NCBI GenBank assembly: GCA_963677445.2
Contig: CAXXGF010000003.1
Location: forward strand, 19,781 to 83,780
Direction of reading: 5' to 3'
DNA length: 64,000 nucleotides
DNA from: G963677445 sp963677445
GTDB taxonomy: Bacteria > Bacteroidota > Ignavibacteria > Ignavibacteriales > Melioribacteraceae
Under the pieces are notes generated by a model. The model ran no database searches. It saw only the letters and a list, made by a program, of their open reading frames with translations, and was not told where the DNA came from. Position numbers and translations under genes: made by a program. Position 1 is the first letter of the stretch, and every line of letters starts with the position of its first letter. Shown here piece by piece: positions 53,953-60,239 of the stretch.

Positions 53953-54312
53953 TTATTTTGAGGTTTCTTCGGCTAATTGAAAAGAATAAAACCGCGTAAG
54001 AGTTACATCGCCATTTCCATCCGCTTGTTTCTGCCCGGGATTATTCAGGGTTAAGATAAAATCACCTTCACCCTCATAGCTGTAAATGCGTTCATTCCCC
54101 TGGCAACTAAAAAGTACGCCCCATGTTTTGGCGCCGGGCCCGCCAATATATTGTTCACCTGAATCAGGCAAATTCAGACTTCCAAGTCCGGGAATAGTGA
54201 GGGTAATATTGCAGAGAATTTCTATAACCTGAAATGTCCGGCCTGCTTTCACTTCTTTTTCCCCGGCGAGAATTGTGTAAACATAGTTATTTGTTACTGT
54301 CAGATTGTACAT
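53953..54312 (-). CDS. Small unknown protein heading the tail-collar cluster
   Basis: 119 aa from ATG 54312 behind GGGGAAAAT; an in-frame ATG at 54351 lacks a site. The chain is beta-rich (YNLTVTNNYVYTILAGEKEV, FQVIEILCNITLTIPGLG, GERIYSYEGEGDFILTLN, broken by loops). No signal peptide or known domain is seen. Its place as the first gene of the unit suggests a cap, adaptor or secreted partner of the collar proteins; this is inference from position only. Confidence 0.6.
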   Translation of the reverse strand: MYNLTVTNNYVYTILAGEKEVKAGRTFQVIEILCNITLTIPGLGSLNLPDSGEQYIGGPGAKTWGVLFSCQGNERIYSYEGEGDFILTLNNPGQKQADGNGDVTLTRFYSFQLAEETSK

Positions 54313-54735
54313 ATTTTCCCCGGTTATAATGCTGGTTTTATATTTACACAAGGCCTCCGGTCAACATCATTTCCTGTGTTTTTGCGCAAACATATTCCCC
54401 GGATACATCAGTCTGCAAAATGTGACATTTATAATAATATATTTCTCGTGTTAATTCAATCATTAAATTATAAAACGCGCTGATTATAAATATCCTTAAT
54501 ATATAAAGTGTTATTTGAATACGATTTTGAATAATCAGGAATATTAGAATAGGAGAGGACACTTAGTGCGATTAAATCCAACCATTATGCGTAGAATTCC
54601 CTCCCCCCTAAAGAGAAATGCACAACCCGGCGGCCTTCACCAATCCGGTCATCATACTCTTACTCTGATTTTTTTAAGACGATACCGATCTTTTTATCAT
54701 GAAATCCATAAATCCTTAAATCATGGTTCAGACAT

Positions 54736-54874
54736 TTTTCCGCGGCAATCAGCGAAATCTGTGGGAAATAATACCCTGGTAAAAAAAGCAATAAGGTCAA
54801 AAAGTTGTGGAGGAATTCCCTGGCTACTAAGGACCCCCAATTTGGGAAAACCTCAAATTTCAAATTTGACAGCA
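54736..54874 (+). repeat. 139-bp direct repeat, copy 1
   Basis: Identical to 55384-55522 apart from two substitutions near the right end, 648 bases apart. Contains GCAATCAGCGAAATCTGTGG and GACCCCCAATTTGGG-like text. The close match implies a recent duplication. Confidence 0.9.
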
Positions 54875-54966
54875 ACAATATAGCAGGGGTGATAACTTCA
54901 CGAAAAAAAATCAATGTTTCGAGAGCGGGATCCCCTCCCCTTAAGATTTTAAGGGGAGGACGGGAG

Positions 54967-55139
54967 CACTGCTGTCAACTTAAGCCCAAAATCTTTTTTA
55001 CGTTCCCGAAAGAGACCAACAGAACCATGAGAAAATGGATAAATTTCAAGAATTCCCTGCGGGAACACCCCGCGGCTATTCGGCTTTGCCCCCTATCGGG
55101 GACATTTTTGCGTAAATATTCACTAAGTTGACAGCAGTG
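54967..55139 (-). mobile_element. MITE-like element E (173 bp), 9-bp target duplication
   Basis: Ends CACTGCTGTCAACTTAAG and CTAAGTTGACAGCAGTG are inverted repeats. GGACGGGAG flanks both sides (54958-54966 and 55140-55148). The interior core is in the reverse orientation relative to elements A and B. It lies between the two copies of the 139-bp repeat. Confidence 0.8.
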
Positions 55140-55383
55140 GGACGGGAGGGGTTTGATCTACCTTGAGACGTCTATAATCCGGTAAGAAGTTAAAATATTC
55201 TTTAAAAAAAATGACTGGCTTTTTCTCTCAAATTTATTCTTGTTGCCTGGTAGGTCAAAAAATCAAAATAAGGTTTTTCTCTGCGTCTCTGCGTGAGAAA
55301 AAACGATTTCGATGACGATTTCGATTTCGGGGGCGGCTGCTCTTCCTCTAAATCCTCCAAATCTTTGCAATCCTGTTCTGATA

Positions 55384-55522
55384 TTTTCCGCGGCAATCAG
55401 CGAAATCTGTGGGAAATAATACCCTGGTAAAAAAAGCAATAAGGTCAAAAAGTTGTGGAGGAATTCCCTGGCTACTAAGGACCCCCAATTTGGGAAAACC
55501 CCAAATTTCAAATTTGGCAGCA
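55384..55522 (+). repeat. 139-bp direct repeat, copy 2
   Basis: See copy 1 at 54736-54874; two substitutions separate them. Confidence 0.9.
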
Positions 55523-55802
55523 GTGCCAGTAATCCTGTTCTGAGTTTTTTTCCGTATCCATCAGCGAAATCCGCGTAATCAGAAAAATCCGCGGTCCTCT
55601 TTCAATTGTTAATTGTACATTATAATTGTTAATTGAAATTTTGCCATTATGCGTTGGATTTGACTGCAAACGAAATACTCTTACTCTTGCTCAGATTTAT
55701 TAAAGACGATTCCTGATTTCTTGACATATATCAATTGAAAATGGAGATTCAAACTATATCTTTTGCCCCTGAATTTAAATAAACAAGGAATAAGGTAATA
55801 AA

Positions 55803-56120
55803 ATGCGTTATCAGAATGGAAAAGGAATTATCTTCCGTTTAACCGGTTTTGCTAAAAACGGACACCCTGAAGATATTGATTATCTGATGTCGCTGCTAAA
55901 TTCCGAAACAACTTTTGCGATGACCCGTTTTGTTGACTACGCCCTGAGTCTTGTGGAAAATGAAGCGGGACTCAAAAGACTTGAATTTTATCTCTTTAAC
56001 GGCACACAAATCCAGCGGAACTACTCCGGCATGTGTCTGAACCGAAGGGGTGAATGGAAGATAGTGAAAAAAGCATGGAAGATGGGACTGATAGATGAAC
56101 GCCAGTTTTACGCAAGATAA
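55803..56120 (+). CDS. Small protein of unknown function
   Basis: 105 aa. AAGGAATAAGG lies about 10 bases before ATG. Helical throughout, with patterns such as EDIDYLMSLLNSETTFAMTRF and SLVENEAGLKRLEFYLF that recall HEAT-type repeats only weakly, then a basic end (RRGEWKIVKKAWKMGLIDERQ). No family recognised. It ends in a convergent terminator with the WG-repeat gene. Confidence 0.7.
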   Translation: MRYQNGKGIIFRLTGFAKNGHPEDIDYLMSLLNSETTFAMTRFVDYALSLVENEAGLKRLEFYLFNGTQIQRNYSGMCLNRRGEWKIVKKAWKMGLIDERQFYAR

Positions 56121-56125
56121 TAGAA

Positions 56126-56148
56126 GGGGAGCGGTCGGAACGCTCCCC
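56126..56148. terminator. Bidirectional terminator
   Basis: GGGGAGCG-gtcggaa-CGCTCCCC stem, with AAAAA to the right and a T run on the minus strand, between convergent stops at 56120 and 56161. Confidence 0.75.
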
Positions 56149-56160
56149 AAAAATTCAGAA

Positions 56161-57846
56161 TCATTTCGGTTCCCAGATAATCTCTCCTCGCTTTGTAAAA
56201 TAAAAATATATTTTGTCCGGGAGAAATCCGCTTCCCTGAACTTCATAATATCCCTGGGAAATGCCATCAGTAAACAGAGATGGCATGTTATCCAGCATCG
56301 GTTCAATCAGCCAATTGCCTGACTTATCAATCAATCCCCATACTCCACCTTTCTTTACCCAGCAGACACCTTCACTGAATGTGGAAACATCTTCAAAAGG
56401 TCCATTGATAACTTTTTCGCCATTTACATCAATAAAGTAATATCCTCCCTCACAGGAAAGAGCCGATCCTTCACAAGTTTCCGAAACTCCAATCAGTCCC
56501 TCGGAATAAAGAAATCCACAGCCTTTAAATTTCGGGGGAGTGACTCTTTTCCCTTTTTCATTTAGTATTCCAAACATTTCATTTTTTGAATAAATGATTC
56601 TGTTATCATAAAATTTTGCTCTTGTGAATCCCACCTGAAGTTTCTCTTCAAATCGAATTTTGACATTTCCATTTTTATCAATCATCTGATGTTTCCCATC
56701 TTTTTCTACCATAGCCCTTCCATCGATAAAATCATATGCCTGGTCATATTGTGGAGTGATAGCCCAGTTTCCCTTTTTATCAAGATATCCATATTTTCCA
56801 TCTTCTACTTTAACAGCCGCGGCAAGTCCGTCACTAAATCTTTTTACAAGATAATAATCGGGAGGAATTATTATTTTCCCCTCTCTGTTTATAAAGCCCG
56901 TTTTTTCATTCACCCTTATTCCTGCCAGCCCGTCATGAAAATCAGAGCCAAATAAAGGAGAGTAATATTTAGCTGGAATAACTTCAATTCCCTTTTTGTC
57001 AATATATCCTTTTTTCGCGTCGAAAATATCCGAACCCGGAGGTGAAAACCCACATAGTTTTTCTGAAAAGTTATAAATTTTTTCCCATTTGGGCTGAATA
57101 ACCATATCGCCAAGAAGATTAATAAATCCCCATTTTTTACCAATCTTAACCCCCATCAATCCTTCCTTAAAAATGCCTTCGCTTTCATCTTTTACTTCAT
57201 CATATTTAATAGGAATAACAAGATTTCCCGCCGCGTCAACAAACCCGGTTTTACCATTCTTTTTCGCGGTCAGCAGCCTGGGGAATTTGTCTCCACTTTT
57301 TTCTTCAAAAATCTTTTTTCCTGAATATACCGGATTATTGTGAAGTTTGATATAAATAGTTTTTATTACCCCATGATTATAAACCGTTAATTCATTAACA
57401 GTGGATGAACCGTTATTAAACTTTTTTTGGATTGTTGAAGCATTTTCACCATATAACGATTTGTCCGCCAGTTTTAACGCCAGCGCCCCTGCGTCAAGTT
57501 CATACCCTCTATTTCCCCAGATAGAAGTATTTAACTCTTCTATACGGGGAAAACCGTTATCCTGATTATCTGCCAATTTAATTCCCGTGGTTTTACCATC
57601 AGATTGTCGAATATAATTTTTATTCCCCTCCGGACAGTTGTTTATCAGCCAGGTTGCATATTTATCGGCAACCCGCCAATCCTTCCCAAGATAATTGGCA
57701 GGATAAGAAAGCATAAAATCAAGGAATGCCTGAACATCCCCGATAGCGCTTTTTTCCATCGCGGTAAACATTCCCATCCCCGCGAACCTGCCTGATGTTA
57801 TCTGTTGTTCCTCCATCTCCCCCTTTAGTTCCTGCGCGACAGCCAC
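56161..57846 (-). CDS. WG-repeat protein
   Basis: 561 aa from a GTG at 57846. Residues about 185-550 carry around nine WG beta repeats, recognisable by G-x-x-G-F/Y-I/V-D-x-x-G-x-x-V-I/V-P (GKTGFVDAAGNLVIPIKYD, GKWGFINLLGDMVIQPKW, EKTGFINREGKIIIPPDY, GKYGYLDKKGNWAITPQYD, GVWGLIDKSGNWLIEP). The N-terminal 180 residues are helical (SAIGDVQAFLDFMLSYPANYL). No signal peptide at this start. The same frame continues upstream to an ATG at 57924, interrupted by TAG at 57867-57865, so the real N-terminus may have been truncated. WG repeats are protein-interaction folds of unclear role. Confidence 0.8.
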   Translation of the reverse strand: MAVAQELKGEMEEQQITSGRFAGMGMFTAMEKSAIGDVQAFLDFMLSYPANYLGKDWRVADKYATWLINNCPEGNKNYIRQSDGKTTGIKLADNQDNGFPRIEELNTSIWGNRGYELDAGALALKLADKSLYGENASTIQKKFNNGSSTVNELTVYNHGVIKTIYIKLHNNPVYSGKKIFEEKSGDKFPRLLTAKKNGKTGFVDAAGNLVIPIKYDEVKDESEGIFKEGLMGVKIGKKWGFINLLGDMVIQPKWEKIYNFSEKLCGFSPPGSDIFDAKKGYIDKKGIEVIPAKYYSPLFGSDFHDGLAGIRVNEKTGFINREGKIIIPPDYYLVKRFSDGLAAAVKVEDGKYGYLDKKGNWAITPQYDQAYDFIDGRAMVEKDGKHQMIDKNGNVKIRFEEKLQVGFTRAKFYDNRIIYSKNEMFGILNEKGKRVTPPKFKGCGFLYSEGLIGVSETCEGSALSCEGGYYFIDVNGEKVINGPFEDVSTFSEGVCWVKKGGVWGLIDKSGNWLIEPMLDNMPSLFTDGISQGYYEVQGSGFLPDKIYFYFTKRGEIIWEPK

Positions 57847-57942
57847 TATATCATTAAGTAGCTGCTAAAGAAAATATTCTTCGAATATCAGATCATCATC
57901 GTAAAAACTTTTAATGGAAAACATCGGTTCGTTTTCCAAATT

Positions 57943-58334
57943 TTAAATGGCCCCGCCCAGCGCGGCCGCTTTATAACATGCGCTTATATACCAGGGATTG
58001 GGAACCGGCACAGGGATATCAGCCAAAAGAAGCGCGGCCGGATTTGGCTCGAATCCACCACAGAAGGTAACCTTTAGTTTTGTATGGACCATAGAAATAT
58101 CCGTAATGGTTGCCCTCCCTACCGCGATATTGTCGAAATCAGGATATTCCTTCGAATTCACATAAAGCGCGCAATCGGTTCCCGGGATAAAGCCCTCAGA
58201 TCTGCCTTCGGCGATATAATAGTCTATCCCCGCGCGGGAATTTCCCTCTACTCTGTATGTTACTTTCCATTTTTCTGTCTGGGCATATAATCCCGAAATA
58301 ATAAAAACCAGGAAAATATTGATATTTTTTTCAT
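57943..58334 (-). pseudogene. Exported small protein with frameshift in its signal peptide
   Basis: A frame from ATG 58334 has a run of seven A. Restoring one more A would give MKKNINIFLVFIISGLYAQ, a clean signal peptide that joins the downstream frame (TEKWKVTYRVEGNSRAGIDY, ending NPWYISACYKAAALGGAI at 57943). As sequenced, the ATG frame does not join. The mature domain has a pattern like DUF4412-type exported proteins (YYIAEGRSEGFIPGTDC), but I am not certain. The run length may be phase-variable or miscalled. It lies upstream of the WG-repeat gene and may have been its operon partner. Confidence 0.55.
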
Positions 58335-58547
58335 TTTTCGCGGCCTTTTAGAGTGATCAGTTAACCTGAAACTAATATTATAAAATATTTAGATAAAGTC
58401 GACTTTTCCGCTGAAAAATTGCGCAAAGAATTCAAAACAGGTAATATGCCCTATCATTAACAGGTTAATGATAATAGGATTGGACATTCGTAATCGAAAT
58501 CCAAATCGAAATTTATTTCGAAACCGTCCCTTTTTTAATTTAAAACG

Positions 58548-58731
58548 AGTAAAATATTTTAAAGAAAAATTTAATTAAGAACTCGTCTGAAGCAGACAAA
58601 ACAGAAAGATATTTATGAATTTAAAATCGCGGCCTGATTATCGGCAACATGTTATTGGCGGGCTTTTTGACAAATTTTGCTCCCTGGATTATCCTCAACC
58701 TGTTGGCGTTAGTGTGGTAATAAGAGCCTAA
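58548..58731 (+). repeat. 185-bp repeat, copy 2 (partner 11783-11967)
   Basis: See copy 1. In this copy a frame reading KSRPDYRQHVIGGLFDKFCS stays open to TAA at 58731; copy 1 has a stop in it. Could be a worn coding tail of a mobile element. Confidence 0.75.
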
Positions 58732-58991
58732 TTCGTAATTTCTTTCATGAAATTTGGTGATTTGGTGGCATCCCCCCCCTCAATCCGAAAAAACCGTAAA
58801 AATCTGCGGTAACCGTTGCCGTTTTATTGTTCATTGCTAATTGTAATCTTGTCAGTTTGCGCAGAATCTGACTGCTTATGGAATAAGTCCAACTTTCGAA
58901 TGCGAGTACGAATACGGCTCGTATTAACTTGCGCAAACCGATATTCTGACAGTAAAAGCATGGATAATATTATTAAATTGTATAAAAAATT

Positions 58992-59013
58992 CCCGGGGAG
59001 ATATCTCCCCGGG
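58992..59013 (-). terminator. Terminator of the XylR_N sensor operon
   Basis: CCCGGGGAGAT-ATCTCCCCGGG is a perfect palindrome followed on the minus strand by AATTTTTTA. It is 17 bases after the stop at 59030. Confidence 0.85.
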
Positions 59014-59029
59014 TAAAATATTTTATCTT

Positions 59030-59221
59030 TTATAATTTGGGAGTTTTCTCACCTGTTATTGCCTCAACTTCCCTGCGGAATTTATCAATAAGCTCAGGAG
59101 TATCAGGCTCAAAAGCTGCTTTAGCGGATGGAATTTTTGTTTTTCTGGCAAGTTCGAGTTTGCCGGCAAGCCCCTTTTTTTCACCGATATACTTAAAGTA
59201 TTTTAATAATATCTCAGCCAT
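59030..59221 (-). CDS. Small basic protein coupled to the XylR_N sensor
   Basis: 63 aa from ATG 59221. The ATG overlaps the TGA of the preceding gene by eight bases (ATGGCTGA), the classic coupling arrangement. The sequence is helical and mostly basic at the N-terminus (LLKYFKYIGEKKGLAGKLELA) and acidic at the C-terminus (DKFRREVEAITGEK). Nothing recognised. Longer frames continuing upstream are not supported. As a translationally coupled partner it may be a receiver or effector for the sensor protein. Confidence 0.7.
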   Translation of the reverse strand: MAEILLKYFKYIGEKKGLAGKLELARKTKIPSAKAAFEPDTPELIDKFRREVEAITGEKTPKL

Positions 59222-59834
59222 TGTCCCTGATCCTCTCAAAAAATTTATTATAAACTTCCAAATAAGGTTTTGCTTCATCACCCCATGCTTCAGGCGGTTG
59301 AATTTTCCATTCGCAGTGATCATCACCTTTCCCCACACAAAGAGGCTCAATCGCGACCAATGGCGATCCAAAAAACGCGGTTCCCCATCCCGAAGCATAA
59401 CCCATCAACGACCAGCAGACAGGTTCATCAGATTCATGATTGAATGAAAGATACTGCTCAGCTTCATAGGAGTTCGTCCATACACCGGTAAAATAAAATT
59501 CCCCTTTATCCCTGTTATATCTTATTTCTTTCGGGGTAGCCTGCACTATTCCTTCCCAGGTATGAATTACAGGTCCCGAAGCGAGAAGATCCATTTCACT
59601 GTCAAACTCATAATTGAGTTTCATTTGCATGAAATCAGCGTATCCATTCTGGAAACCAAACTCAAGAAATATTTTTCTTGCCTTTTCAGTCCCCAGCTCT
59701 TCAACAAGACTCTGCCTGAGAAGTCCCACGGCGTTCGCATCAAATATCACCAGCCTTGAGCCCTTGAATTGGGTAATGCCGGTTTCAATGCTATATTCAA
59801 TGTCTTTGGATAAATTAAAATCGGTAGCCTTCAT
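59214..59834 (-). CDS. Stand-alone XylR_N/V4R ligand-sensor protein
   Basis: 206 aa. AGGAG lies 9 bases before ATG. It matches the N-terminal sensor half of XylR/DmpR-type activators: DFNLSKDIEYSIETGITQFKGSRLVIFDANAVGLLR (broken by family variation), then LLRQSLVEELGTEKARKIFLEFGFQNGYAD and the V4R part with WSLMGYASGWGTAFFGSPLVAIEPLCVGKGDDHCEWKIQP, whose Cys/His resemble the V4R metal or ligand site. The AAA+ and DNA-binding domains of true activators are absent, so it must act through a partner or as a binding protein. Followed by a coupled 63-aa gene and a terminator. Confidence 0.85.
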   Translation of the reverse strand: MKATDFNLSKDIEYSIETGITQFKGSRLVIFDANAVGLLRQSLVEELGTEKARKIFLEFGFQNGYADFMQMKLNYEFDSEMDLLASGPVIHTWEGIVQATPKEIRYNRDKGEFYFTGVWTNSYEAEQYLSFNHESDEPVCWSLMGYASGWGTAFFGSPLVAIEPLCVGKGDDHCEWKIQPPEAWGDEAKPYLEVYNKFFERIRDNG

Positions 59835-60239
59835 ATAATATACTCCTGAATCTTTTTAATGTATTAGTTATCTTTTCTTGTTAATCAGGATGATCCGGTC
59901 AGACAATCGTATTATCGAACAATAAAGATTTTTCTTTATTTTTTTATTAAAAATATAGATTTATTTTTGAAAGAAATTCCGGCCAAAATTCAACTTGGTC
60001 ACCATAACTCTTAATATTTCAGCGGAATATTCAGCGCAATAATAAATTATTTATTCAATTTCCTATTAGCTTTCAATTCTGATCGAAAAGCTTTCAACTC
60101 AATTGAACTAATCAGTGTGCGCTGAGAAGCCAATTTCAACATATTACGGAAATTTGTATAATATTCTTTATTTTTGTTATCAATAAACTGGTTCTTTTAA
60201 TAAAATATAAATTATTGACGATCTTTAACCGGGGCTCTA
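59835..60239. other. Divergent intergenic interval
   Basis: No gene or repeat recognised; very AT-rich. It must hold promoters for the XylR_N operon and the helicase gene. Confidence 0.5.

Larger units (their letters stand above)
54313..55802. other. Gene-free interval composed of repeats
   Basis: Contains the 139-bp direct repeat copies (54736-54874 and 55384-55522), MITE-like element E (54967-55139), a TTAATCATGGTTCAGAC-like stretch (54710-54735) also seen at 12410, and a GTAATCAGAAAAATCCGCGG-type dispersed repeat (55560-55600) with a TGCCATTATGCG copy (55639-55671). The AAATCCGC-type repeat is also at 26150 and 58780. No gene. Confidence 0.65.
58335..59029. other. Gene-free interval with 185-bp repeat copy 2
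   Basis: Contains 58548-58731 (repeat copy), a worn AATCTGCGGT-type and TGCCAGTTTGCG-type repeat (58790-58881), a CGAGTACG repeat (about 58902) and the terminator at 58992-59013. No gene. Confidence 0.6.

Noticed and set aside
55202..55511. Short minus-strand frames in the repeat interval (EEQPPPKSKSSSK text).
   Set aside because: They cover the 139-bp repeat and low-complexity sequence, with no ribosome site.
2820..57867. In-frame TAG codons in two otherwise plausible genes, considered as evidence for stop-codon recoding.
   Set aside because: TAG ends several intact genes (GH85 at 16840, etfA at 31829, etfB at 32811) with sensible C-termini, and one of the TAG-bearing genes is also frameshifted. 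Decay is the simpler reading.
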